64,000 nt of DNA. Source: Candidatus Tumulicola sp. (GTDB lineage: Bacteria; Vulcanimicrobiota; Vulcanimicrobiia; Eremiobacterales; Eremiobacteraceae). Made by a program: the position numbers and the translations under genes. Of this stretch, positions 39,118-46,661 are shown one piece after another; position 1 is the first letter of the stretch; each line of letters opens with the position of its first letter. The DNA lies in the NCBI GenBank assembly GCA_035601835.1, contig DATNNM010000016.1:1-64000 (forward strand), written 5' to 3'. The notes below the pieces were generated by a model. It ran no database searches and was not told the origin of the DNA. It was given only the letters and a program-made list of their open reading frames with translations.

Positions 39118-39699
39118 ATGGATGCACCGCAAGCTGCGGAACACCTCGACGCCGTAGATGACATTCTGCGTCGCGCTGAAGTCGCCGGCTCACCTCCAGC
39201 CCTTCAGTTCATCGTGTGGGGCGCCGTCGGCATTGCCTTCAATACTGTCGGTCAGTTGGTGGGCATGGGCAAAGTCGGCCCCAGTGCTTTCTGGCTCGCC
39301 GGCGCGGTGCTGGCTCTCGCACTTGTAGTTTCGGCATGGGATGGGCGCCGCATGCAACGGACCGCGAGCAGGCAGAGCACGATCGGACGACTCGCCGCAT
39401 TTAGCTTCTGGGTTGCCGCCGGCGTGATGACCGTCCTCACCGTCATGAACGAATTCACCAACCTCTTTCCGCCATTCTCGCCCGGCGTGTTCTATGCGGC
39501 CGGCATGTCGATTGCACTCCTGGCCCTTGGCTTCGGCCTTCGCTCGACAGTGCTCACGCTCGGCGGGCTTGCCCTAGTCGCCTCGATCGCTGTGGCCTTC
39601 CTCGTACCCGTGTGGCTCGGCGCGATCCTTGCCATCGGCAACTTTGCAGGCTTCATCCTGCCCGGCATCTCGTTCGCGATGGCGAAGAGCGATGGATGA
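39118..39699 (+). CDS. Membrane protein paired with a winged-helix regulator
   Basis: The product has 193 residues, with a soluble start (MDAPQAAEHLDAVDDILRRAEVAGSP) then about six hydrophobic segments (for example FIVWGAVGIAFNTVGQLVG, AFWLAGAVLALALVVSAW, FAGFILPGISFAMA). I do not recognise a named family. The next gene, a small DNA-binding protein, starts eight bases before its stop. Gene pairs of this type, a membrane protein plus an HTH_34 regulator, are widespread and may form a membrane-to-DNA sensing unit; the signal is unknown. Confidence 0.75.
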   Translation: MDAPQAAEHLDAVDDILRRAEVAGSPPALQFIVWGAVGIAFNTVGQLVGMGKVGPSAFWLAGAVLALALVVSAWDGRRMQRTASRQSTIGRLAAFSFWVAAGVMTVLTVMNEFTNLFPPFSPGVFYAAGMSIALLALGFGLRSTVLTLGGLALVASIAVAFLVPVWLGAILAIGNFAGFILPGISFAMAKSDG

Positions 39700-39970
39700 G
39701 GTATTGCTGTCGAAGGTGCGGCTCGGCGTCTTGGCGGAGCTGCTGCCTTCCGAGTGGGTTGCATTCAGCGAGCTGCAACGCGCGACGGGTGCGACCAACG
39801 GGAACCTGGGCGCACACCTCGCCAAACTTACGCAAGCCGGTTATGTCACCGAGGAAAAGGCATTCGTCGATCGACGTCCTCAGACACGATACCGGCTCAC
39901 GCGTGCGGGCCGCAATGCGTTTCTGAAGCATGTCGCCGAACTGCAAGCGCTCGTCGCGGCGGCCAAGTAG
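39692..39970 (+). CDS. Winged-helix transcriptional regulator (HTH_34 / MarR-like)
   Basis: The ATG at 39692 overlaps the previous gene by eight bases and gives a clean 92-residue winged-helix protein. SKVRLGVLAELLPSEWVAFSELQRATGATNGNLGAHLAKLTQAGYVTEEKAF (read in pieces) contains the recognition helix, and the wing is RPQTRYRLTRAGRNAF. A short C-terminal helix suits dimerisation. It probably controls its own promoter at 39022-39050. Confidence 0.88.
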   Translation: MDEVLLSKVRLGVLAELLPSEWVAFSELQRATGATNGNLGAHLAKLTQAGYVTEEKAFVDRRPQTRYRLTRAGRNAFLKHVAELQALVAAAK

Positions 39971-39972
39971 AA

Positions 39973-39997
39973 CCGAGGCTAAAGCCCCGGCACTACA
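39973..39997 (+). repeat. Palindromic repeat family A, one mismatch
   Basis: CCGAGGCTAAAGCCCCGG followed by CACTACA, two bases after the regulator stop. One base of the left arm differs from the consensus. It separates the plus-strand pair from the convergent permease gene. Confidence 0.88.
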
Positions 39998-40012
39998 AGC
40001 GTTTTATTTTGT

Positions 40013-40912
40013 TTATTTCGATTTTGGGTCGAGCGCGTCGCGCAAACCGTCGCCCAAAAGATTGAAACCGAGAACGGTGATCGAGATCGCCAGTCCTGGG
40101 AAAAGCAGCGCCCAGGGAGCGGAAAGCCAGTAGTCGCGCGCGTCGTTGAGCATCGAGCCCCACTCGGCGGTGGGCGGCTGAATGCCGAGCCCGAGATACG
40201 ACAGGCCCGCAGAATCGAGTTCGGCGGTGCCGACGCCGAGCGTGGCTTGCACGACCAGCGGCACGAGGATGTTCGGCAGCACGTAGCGGGCGAGCAGCAT
40301 CGGAACGCCGTTGCCGATCGCGCGCCCCGCTTCGACGTATTCCATCTCTTTGACTTGCAGCACCGAAGCACGCGCGATCCGCGCATACACCGGAATCCCC
40401 ACCACGCCGACGGCGATGCAGATCTTGACGACGTCGCTGACTCGCTGATCGAGGATGGCCGAGATCGCGATGGCGAGCAGGATGCTTGGGAAGGCCAGCA
40501 TCACGTCCATGAGTCCCATAAGCACAGTGTCGAGGGTCTTGCCCCAGAAGCCCGCCACCACGCCGATGACCGTGCCGATGAACAGGCCGATACCGACCGA
40601 AACGAATCCGATCAAAACCGACAGCTGCGCGCCGAACAGCAGCCGCGTGAAGATGTCGCGCCCGAGCTTGTCCGTGCCCGCGAGGTGCGCGAAGGACGGC
40701 GCCAGCGTGGTCACGACCAAGTTCTGCGCGAGAGGATCGCGATGCCCCGAGAGAAGCGGCGCGCCGATCGCGCAGATCGCGAGCAGGGCGATGACCGCAA
40801 GCCCGATGATCGCGGACGGACTCTTGCGAAAGCGCCGCCAGGTATCGGCCAAGACGGTGGTGTGCGGCGCATCGTCAAAGGCCGCGTCCTGTCTGAGGGC
40901 CTGTTCGGCCAA
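40013..40912 (-). CDS. Orphan DppC/OppC-type ABC transporter permease
   Basis: The 299 residues form a peptide/nickel-type permease: an N-terminal OppC_N segment (RFRKSPSAIIGLAVIALLAICAIGAPLLSGH in pieces), the LGTDKLGRDIFTRLLFGAQLSVLIG-like region (GTDKLGRDIFTRLLFGA), about six helices, and the coupling EAA loop (YVEAGRAIGNGVPMLLARYVLPN in pieces). No DppB partner, ATPase or binding protein lies near. It is one base downstream of the RNase J stop, so probably shares that transcript. Its partners must be encoded elsewhere or the gene is a remnant; no truncation is visible. Confidence 0.92.
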   Translation of the reverse strand: MAEQALRQDAAFDDAPHTTVLADTWRRFRKSPSAIIGLAVIALLAICAIGAPLLSGHRDPLAQNLVVTTLAPSFAHLAGTDKLGRDIFTRLLFGAQLSVLIGFVSVGIGLFIGTVIGVVAGFWGKTLDTVLMGLMDVMLAFPSILLAIAISAILDQRVSDVVKICIAVGVVGIPVYARIARASVLQVKEMEYVEAGRAIGNGVPMLLARYVLPNILVPLVVQATLGVGTAELDSAGLSYLGLGIQPPTAEWGSMLNDARDYWLSAPWALLFPGLAISITVLGFNLLGDGLRDALDPKSK

Positions 40913-40913
40913 T

Positions 40914-42644
40914 CTAGACTTCCATGACGACGGGCACGACCATCGGCCGGCGCTTGGTGCGCTCGTAGATGAACTTGGAGAGGCCTTTGTGGACGTGCTC
41001 GCGGATGGCGGTCCACTCGGTCAGACCCTTGGCTGCGCCGCCCTCCATGATGGAGGCTGCATGACGTCTGAGCTCGTCCATAAGGCCGTCGCCCTCGCCC
41101 GCGCCTCCGAACGTGAAGCCGCGCGTGGTCACATCGGGACCGGCGAGCACCTTGCCGTCGAGGCTGTCCACCGTGACGGTCACGACGATCATGCCGTCGG
41201 CCGATAGGTGTTTGCGATCGCGCAGCACGACTTCGCCGACGTCGCCGACGCCCAACCCGTCGACGTAGACCGGTCCGCCGTAGACGCGCCCCGCGCGCTC
41301 CGCCCCCTGCGCCGTGAATTGCACGACTTCGCCGTTGTCCGTCACGAAGATGCGGCGCGGTTCGATGCCGATCCGCTGCGCGAGCCGGGCGTGCTGCACG
41401 AGCATGCGATATTCGCCGTGCACCGGCATGAAATACTTGGGCTGCGTCAAGTTGAGCATCAACAGCAATTCTTCTTGGCAGCCGTGTCCGGAGACGTGCG
41501 CCATGCGGCGGCGCCCATAGATGACGTCGACCCCGAGCTTGAAGAGGTTGTTGATGGTGCGTCCGACGCTGCGCTCGTTGCCGGGGATGGGCGTGGCGGA
41601 AAGGATCACCGTATCGCCGCGCACCAGCTTCACGCGGCGGTGATCGCGCGCCGCCATGCGCACCAGCGCCGAGGTCGGCTCGCCCTGACTCCCGGTCGTG
41701 CAGATGACGAGTTTGTGCGGCGGATAATCGTCGATCTCGTGCTCGCGGATGAGCTGGCCCTGCGCGATGCTCAGATAGCCGTGCTCGATCGCGATGCCCG
41801 AGACGTTCAGCATGCTGCGCCCCACGAAGCATATCTTCCGGTCGTAGCGCGCGGCGGCGTCGACCGTCTGTTGCAGACGCGGCACGTTCGAAGCGAACAT
41901 CGTGACGATGATGCGCCCCTCGCAATGCGCGAAGATGTCGTTGAACGTCTCCCCGACCACGCGTTCCGAGAGCGTGTGGCCGGGGATCTCGGCGTTGGTC
42001 GAATCCGAAGCCAGCAACAGGACGCCTTCGCGGCCATAGCGGGCGAGCGCCGCGATGTCGGACGGCCGGCCGTCGATCGGCGTCTGATCGAACTTGAAGT
42101 CCCCGGTGTGGATGACGGTCCCCAGCGGCGTGGTGAGCGCGATCGAACACGAACCGGACACGCTGTGCGTGATGGAGATGAACTCCGCGCTGATGCCGCC
42201 GAATCTCAAGCCCTCGCCGGGTTCGATGACGTGCAGATCGGCGCGATCCAAGAGCTTGTGCTCTTTGAGTTTGCCGCGCAGCAGCGCGAGCGTGACGTCG
42301 GTGCCGTAGACCGGCAGCGCGAGCTGCGCCAGGAAGTAAGGGACGCCTCCGATGTGGTCTTCGTGCGCGTGGGTGAGGAGCAGCGCGCGGACTTTTGATT
42401 TTCGTTCGAGCAGATAGCTGATGTCGTTGATGACGAGATCGACGCCCAGCATCTCTTCTTCGGGGAACTGGACGCCGGCGTCGACCACGACGATATCGTC
42501 GTTGGTCTCGTAGACGACCATATTGCGGCCGATCTCGCCGCAGCCGCCGAGGGGGACGACCCGAAGATAAGGCCCGCGCGGAGGATCGGCGAGGACCGCG
42601 TCGTCATCGTGCGGCGTCGCCACAGGGAAAAACTCGTGCTGCAT
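40914..42644 (-). CDS. rnj: Ribonuclease J
   Basis: RNase J is an endo- and 5'-exoribonuclease for mRNA decay and rRNA processing. The 576 residues have the beta-lactamase metal site HxHxDH at H92, H94, D96, H97 (THAHEDHIGG), SGSCSIALTTPLGTVIHTGDFKFDQTP in pieces (with the later His and Asp ligands), the beta-CASP insert, SGHGCQEELLLMLNLTQPKYFMPVHGE in pieces, and a C-terminal domain. All catalytic ligands are present. RNase J without any visible RNase E in the window is consistent with Terrabacteria-type RNA decay. Confidence 0.96.
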   Translation of the reverse strand: MQHEFFPVATPHDDDAVLADPPRGPYLRVVPLGGCGEIGRNMVVYETNDDIVVVDAGVQFPEEEMLGVDLVINDISYLLERKSKVRALLLTHAHEDHIGGVPYFLAQLALPVYGTDVTLALLRGKLKEHKLLDRADLHVIEPGEGLRFGGISAEFISITHSVSGSCSIALTTPLGTVIHTGDFKFDQTPIDGRPSDIAALARYGREGVLLLASDSTNAEIPGHTLSERVVGETFNDIFAHCEGRIIVTMFASNVPRLQQTVDAAARYDRKICFVGRSMLNVSGIAIEHGYLSIAQGQLIREHEIDDYPPHKLVICTTGSQGEPTSALVRMAARDHRRVKLVRGDTVILSATPIPGNERSVGRTINNLFKLGVDVIYGRRRMAHVSGHGCQEELLLMLNLTQPKYFMPVHGEYRMLVQHARLAQRIGIEPRRIFVTDNGEVVQFTAQGAERAGRVYGGPVYVDGLGVGDVGEVVLRDRKHLSADGMIVVTVTVDSLDGKVLAGPDVTTRGFTFGGAGEGDGLMDELRRHAASIMEGGAAKGLTEWTAIREHVHKGLSKFIYERTKRRPMVVPVVMEV

Positions 42645-42690
42645 CCGAGACGCCCTAGTTTCGCGCCGGCGCGCGCTTGGCCTGTGCTAA

Positions 42691-42740
42691 CCGGGGCTAA
42701 AGCCCCGGCACTACACCCGAACTTCGTTCGGGTCGCTACA
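42691..42740 (+). repeat. Family A palindrome directly followed by a second palindromic unit
   Basis: 42691-42715 is a perfect family A unit (CCGGGGCTAAAGCCCCGG then CACTACA). 42716-42740 is a different 25-base unit built the same way: CCCGAACTTCGTTCGGG, then T, then CGCTACA. Both have 7-8 base-pair arms and a CTACA end. They lie between RNase J and the next minus-strand gene. Confidence 0.85.
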
Positions 42741-42741
42741 T

Positions 42742-43278
42742 CTATAGGCGCTGGGCGGACCAGATGGCGCTGGTCGGTGCGATGGCTTGCGGGCTCGTCA
42801 ATTCGACCGGGCGTGTTTGCCCAGGACGCAGAGCCGGCAGCACGGTCGAGGCTCGCGCCGTGCCTCCGTCGGCGGCCCGCAACGTCACCGTGAGCAGCAT
42901 CGTCGCAGTCGCGGCTGACCCGTTCCGCACGCGTGCGCGGACGACGGCGCTGCCGAGAAAATCTATGCTGATCGTCGTCGGACCGACTGCGATGCCGCCG
43001 CCCGCATCCACGACCGCCGGATCTGTGAAGAGCAGCGTCTCCGTGCGCGTCTTGGTGAGAAAGGCTATCAATTGGGCCTCGCGCCGCTCGAAGTAGACGA
43101 TGCGCGCGAGACGCACCGTGCGGCGGCGCAGGGCGCGTTCTTGGATGATTCCGGGATCCTTTGCGGGGCGAGCGCCGTTATACAAACCGGCCGCGTGGTG
43201 CCTTTTTTTGGTGTGGTGATGGCGCGCTGGAGCGTAGGTTATCGCGGCGGCGAGCATCGGAGCGGCCAGAAAGATCAC
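42742..43278 (-). CDS. Secreted or membrane-linked protein of unknown function
   Basis: The GTG start gives 178 residues with a short hydrophobic leader (FLAAPMLAAAITYA) and then a His/Lys-rich patch (ARHHHTKKRHH). The remainder is a beta-sandwich-like domain (TISIDFLGSAVVRARVRNGS, ATMLLTVTLRAADGG, LPALRPGQTRPVEL) typical of secreted adhesion or FxLYD-type domains. I do not recognise a named family. The His-rich patch could bind metal. The gene is divergent from the GntR regulator. Confidence 0.65.
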   Translation of the reverse strand: MIFLAAPMLAAAITYAPARHHHTKKRHHAAGLYNGARPAKDPGIIQERALRRRTVRLARIVYFERREAQLIAFLTKTRTETLLFTDPAVVDAGGGIAVGPTTISIDFLGSAVVRARVRNGSAATATMLLTVTLRAADGGTARASTVLPALRPGQTRPVELTSPQAIAPTSAIWSAQRL

Positions 43279-43317
43279 GGCTGCTCTTCACGTACCGCGG
43301 CGCTCGCGTCTAGGGGA

Positions 43318-43375
43318 TTGACACGAGACGGGCCGATGGCTATTATTGTCCTGGGCAACTAGGACAATAGGACAA
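43318..43375 (+). promoter_or_regulatory. Strong sigma-70 promoter with overlapping operator for the GntR efflux operon
   Basis: A perfect TTGACA (43318-43323), 17-base spacer and TATTAT (43341-43346) precede the regulator gene. The inverted repeat TTGTCCT (43346-43352) and AGGACAA (43361-43367), plus a second AGGACAA (43369-43375), begins at the last base of the -10. This is the right place for self-repression by the GntR protein. Confidence 0.82.
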
Positions 43376-43385
43376 GCAAGCTGAC

Positions 43386-43766
43386 GTGCTATTTCGAGTC
43401 GATGACGCAAGCCCTATGCCGGTGTACCTGCAGATCAAGGAGCAGGTGCTGCACGCGCTATCGCGCGGGCAGATCAAGGCCGGCGATCAGCTGCCCACCG
43501 TGCGCGAAGTAGCCGTCCAATTGACGGTCAACCCGAACACGGTCAACCGCGCGTACGCCGAACTCGAACGCGATGGGCTGCTCACAAGCCGTCGGGGCCG
43601 GGGCACCTTCGTGAGCGAGGGCGGCAAACCGGCGGACGTGTCATCCCAGCAAGTGCGCCTCAAGGACATCGCGCGCCGCGCGTTGGGCGAGTCACGCGCC
43701 TTCGGTTTCAGCGTCGACGAACTGATCGAGACCGTCGAGCGGGTCGCGCGTCAGGACAAGAATTGA
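43386..43766 (+). CDS. GntR-family regulator, YtrA subfamily
   Basis: The 126 residues have a GntR winged helix (PVYLQIKEQVLHALSRGQIKAGDQLPTVREVAVQLTVNPNTVNRAYAELERDGLLTSRRGRGTFV in pieces) and only a short C-terminal helical tail. Absence of a large effector domain defines the YtrA subfamily, which usually controls neighbouring ABC transporters. It heads an operon with an ABC efflux system, and an inverted repeat sits on its own promoter. Start is GTG at 43386. Confidence 0.9.
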   Translation: MLFRVDDASPMPVYLQIKEQVLHALSRGQIKAGDQLPTVREVAVQLTVNPNTVNRAYAELERDGLLTSRRGRGTFVSEGGKPADVSSQQVRLKDIARRALGESRAFGFSVDELIETVERVARQDKN

Positions 43767-43826
43767 AACATACGCTCGCGCCGGCCGTACGTACCGGCAA
43801 CGTCCGCTTGGGGGGTGGACAACGTC

Positions 43827-44531
43827 ATGCCTAAACCAAAAATCGCATTGATCATCGTCGCGTTGCTTTCGGCTGCGCCGGCATACGCGGATGCGGCGGC
43901 TCCGGTGTCACCTGACGGGGTGTACTCGTACACGCTCAAGCAGAACGGCGGTGTGCTGGGCAACAGCACCGTGACCGTTAGGCGGAGCGCCGACGGCGTG
44001 CACTTCCGCGAGTCGCAGACGCTGACCACGCCACTGGGACCAGTGGATGCGCAAGCCGACGAGGCCGTTGACGGCAACAACTACGCACCGCTCACCTGGG
44101 TCGCGACGTATACCGCAAGCGGCGCGAGCCATTCGTTTCGCCTCGGGATCTCCGGCTCCAGGGCGATCCAGAACGTCGACGGCGCATCACGCGTACCGCT
44201 CGTGCAGCAGCCTGGAACGCAAGGCATCACCATTTTGGATCAGGCTCTCGTCAGCGGATTCATGGTCTTGCCCGCGCAAGTCGCAGCCGGGAAGGCCGGC
44301 CTGCTGACCATGCTCGTGCCCAGCGCGAATCTAGCGCTTGCGCTCAGAATCGATGCCGGCGCCGCGCCTGCGAAGCCGGCGAATGCGGCCGCCGGCGACG
44401 TCGCGCTCAGCGTGATGTCACCGCTGCCGCTCACCGTCTGGTACGATCCGAAAACGCTCATCGTCGATGTGATCGACGTGCCGTCGCAATCGCTCGTCAT
44501 CACGTTGACGAAGCGAACCCAAATCTCGTAA
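43827..44531 (+). CDS. Periplasmic protein of unknown function in the efflux operon
   Basis: The ATG at 43827 follows GGGGGGTGG at a good distance and opens a signal peptide (PKPKIALIIVALLSAAPAYA); a GTG four codons earlier is possible. The mature part, about 210 residues, is beta-rich (VYSYTLKQNGGVLGNSTVTVRRSADGVHFRESQTL in pieces) and ends in a strand-like VIDVPSQSLVITLTKRTQIS. I do not recognise a family. Its place between regulator and membrane genes suggests a substrate-sensing or envelope-stress role. Confidence 0.7.
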   Translation: MPKPKIALIIVALLSAAPAYADAAAPVSPDGVYSYTLKQNGGVLGNSTVTVRRSADGVHFRESQTLTTPLGPVDAQADEAVDGNNYAPLTWVATYTASGASHSFRLGISGSRAIQNVDGASRVPLVQQPGTQGITILDQALVSGFMVLPAQVAAGKAGLLTMLVPSANLALALRIDAGAAPAKPANAAAGDVALSVMSPLPLTVWYDPKTLIVDVIDVPSQSLVITLTKRTQIS

Positions 44532-44557
44532 GCGCGAACTTCAGGGAAAGGGGATCC

Positions 44558-45292
44558 ATGAGCACCACGCTTGAGACGACTGCCACGCCGCCCGCCGAAA
44601 AGGCGAATGGACTTGCCACGTACTTCAACGTGATCTTCTCGCCGGCGGAGGCGTTTGCGCTGCTCGGCCGCGTGCCGATGTGGGGCTGGGCCGCCATCGG
44701 CGGCATCGTGCTGACCATGATCGGTCAGGCCATCCTTTGGCAAGCCGTCATGCACATGTCACTTGCTCAGCAAGCGCAGCAGCTCTCGCAGATGCCGGCC
44801 GACCAAGCCGCGGCGGCGCGCGAAGCCATAACGAAGATCCCGCACTGGATCTATCCACTCAGCGCAATCGCTGTCGGGGGTCTGATCGGCCCCTGGGTCG
44901 TGTGGCTGGTCGGGGCGCTCGTGTACCTGATCGCGGCCGCCCTCAGCGGCGGCGAGGCGCGCTTCAAACTGGCGTGGGTGACGGCCGTGAACCTCTACAT
45001 CATCGGGGCGGTCGGCAGCATCATCGCCGGCGTGATCGTCGCGCTGCGCGGCGGAGAAAACGTGAACTCCGCGATCGACCTATTCGCGCTGCCGTCACTC
45101 GCCATGTTCGTGCACGGCTCGCCGAAACTCGCCGGGTTCTTGTACTCCTTCAACATCGTCAACATCTGGTTGTATGTCGTGGCCGTGATCGCGCTGCAAC
45201 ACACCGTGAAGATGGGCCGCGGCGCGGCCATCGCGACCGTTGTGGTGCTCGCCCTCATCGGCGCCGGCATCGCCGCGGCGTTCTCCAAGTAG
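44558..45292 (+). CDS. Yip1-domain membrane protein
   Basis: The 244 residues have a polar start with YFNVIFSPAEAFALLGRVPMWGWAAI (in pieces), the usual beginning of bacterial Yip1/DUF1282 proteins, then five hydrophobic segments. A ribosome site (AAGGGG) lies before the ATG. The function is unknown; homologues are frequently found next to MacA/MacB-like efflux genes, as here. Confidence 0.8.
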   Translation: MSTTLETTATPPAEKANGLATYFNVIFSPAEAFALLGRVPMWGWAAIGGIVLTMIGQAILWQAVMHMSLAQQAQQLSQMPADQAAAAREAITKIPHWIYPLSAIAVGGLIGPWVVWLVGALVYLIAAALSGGEARFKLAWVTAVNLYIIGAVGSIIAGVIVALRGGENVNSAIDLFALPSLAMFVHGSPKLAGFLYSFNIVNIWLYVVAVIALQHTVKMGRGAAIATVVVLALIGAGIAAAFSK

Positions 45293-45296
45293 CGCC

Positions 45297-46661
45297 ATGA
45301 GGAACATCTTCGTTGCGGTGCTCGCCGCGGGCGTGCTCGCGGCCCCGCTCGCGGGCCGGTGCGCGGCGCCGGCGCCCTCGCCGATGAGCTTGCAGCAAGC
45401 GATCGACTACGCGCTGGCGCACAATTCGTCCGTGCTTGCGGCGCAAGCCGCCGCCGATTCGGCCGGCGCGGTGTTCGCGCGCGATCGCGCGCTGACGCTG
45501 CCGACCGTCAACGGGGAGCTGGCTTCGACGCTCAACAAGCAGAGCGGCAATGCCGGCTCGTTCGCCCAGATCGGCCTCACGCCCAGCCAGACATTCTCGC
45601 AGAACACGGCGGCGCTGCGCGGCAATTACAATGCCGTGAACGTCGGCGCGCTGTTGACCGCTCGCCAAGACAAGCACAGCTACGACGCCGCAGCGGACAA
45701 GCTCCACTTGGCGCGCGAGCAGACCACGCTCGACGTCGAAACTTCGTACTACACGCTGATCGAGGATGCGCAGCTCGCGGATATCGCCAAAGGCGATGCG
45801 GCGTACAACAAAGCGCTGCTCGACGCCGCGGCGGTCAACTTCAAGGCGGGCAAGGTCGCCGGCATCGATCAGCTCAAGGCCGAAGTGCAATTCAACACGA
45901 GTCTCGAGCACCTCGCCTCGGCGCAGGCCGACCTCGAAGACGCTCGCGAAAACCTCGCGCAGACCGTGGGCGCGCCGGTCGAGCAGCAGTTCGCGGTCCT
46001 GCCGTCCATACCGGCGCCGCCGGCGCCGAACCTCGACACGACCGCGCTCGACGCGATCGCGCTTGCGAATCGGCCGGAAGTGGCGATCGCGCAGGCCCTG
46101 CTTGATAACGCGAAGCTCGCGCCCGGTCTTGTTGAGGCGCCCAACCTTCCTATCGTGACGCTCGACGGGCAATGGGGCAATCAGGTCTCGCCGACCGCGA
46201 ATGCTACGCTGTTCAACGCGTGCTTGGCGCACGGTCTACCGGCGTCGGCGTGCGGCCCACCCGGTTCGCACTTCTACACGATCGGCATCATCTCGACGTG
46301 GTCGGTGCCGCTCCTTGATTGGGGCGCGCGCAGGGCCGGTCATCGGAGCGCGAACACCGGCATCTCGTCAGAGGCCGGCGCTCTGGATGCCGCCCGGCGT
46401 CAAGCGCTCATCGACGTCGATCAAGCCGCGCGCCGCGTCAAGGTGAATCAGCAAAACCTGCAGCTCGCGCTCAGCAATGTGAAGGTCGCCAAACAGACCG
46501 CAGACATCTCAAGAGTCCAGTATGAGGTCGGCATCATCAGCGAACTCGACGCCACCAACGCCCAACAAACCTACCTGCAGGCCGCCAAAGACCTGCTCGC
46601 CGCGCAAGTGGGTTACGTGCTCTCTCTTGAAAAACTCAAACTCGCCACGGGAACGCTATGA
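45297..46661 (+). CDS. Outer-membrane efflux protein, TolC family
   Basis: The ATG at 45297 begins a signal peptide (FVAVLAAGVLAAPLAGRCAA); the gene starts four bases after the Yip1 stop. The 454 residues show two OEP repeats with helical coiled-coil stretches (MSLQQAIDYALAHNSSVLAAQAAAD, TLDVETSYYTLIEDAQLADIAKGDA in pieces; YEVGIISELDATNAQQTYLQA at the end). TolC-like proteins form the outer-membrane duct for tripartite pumps. Its presence implies an outer membrane. The stop overlaps the adaptor ATG. Confidence 0.93.
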   Translation: MRNIFVAVLAAGVLAAPLAGRCAAPAPSPMSLQQAIDYALAHNSSVLAAQAAADSAGAVFARDRALTLPTVNGELASTLNKQSGNAGSFAQIGLTPSQTFSQNTAALRGNYNAVNVGALLTARQDKHSYDAAADKLHLAREQTTLDVETSYYTLIEDAQLADIAKGDAAYNKALLDAAAVNFKAGKVAGIDQLKAEVQFNTSLEHLASAQADLEDARENLAQTVGAPVEQQFAVLPSIPAPPAPNLDTTALDAIALANRPEVAIAQALLDNAKLAPGLVEAPNLPIVTLDGQWGNQVSPTANATLFNACLAHGLPASACGPPGSHFYTIGIISTWSVPLLDWGARRAGHRSANTGISSEAGALDAARRQALIDVDQAARRVKVNQQNLQLALSNVKVAKQTADISRVQYEVGIISELDATNAQQTYLQAAKDLLAAQVGYVLSLEKLKLATGTL

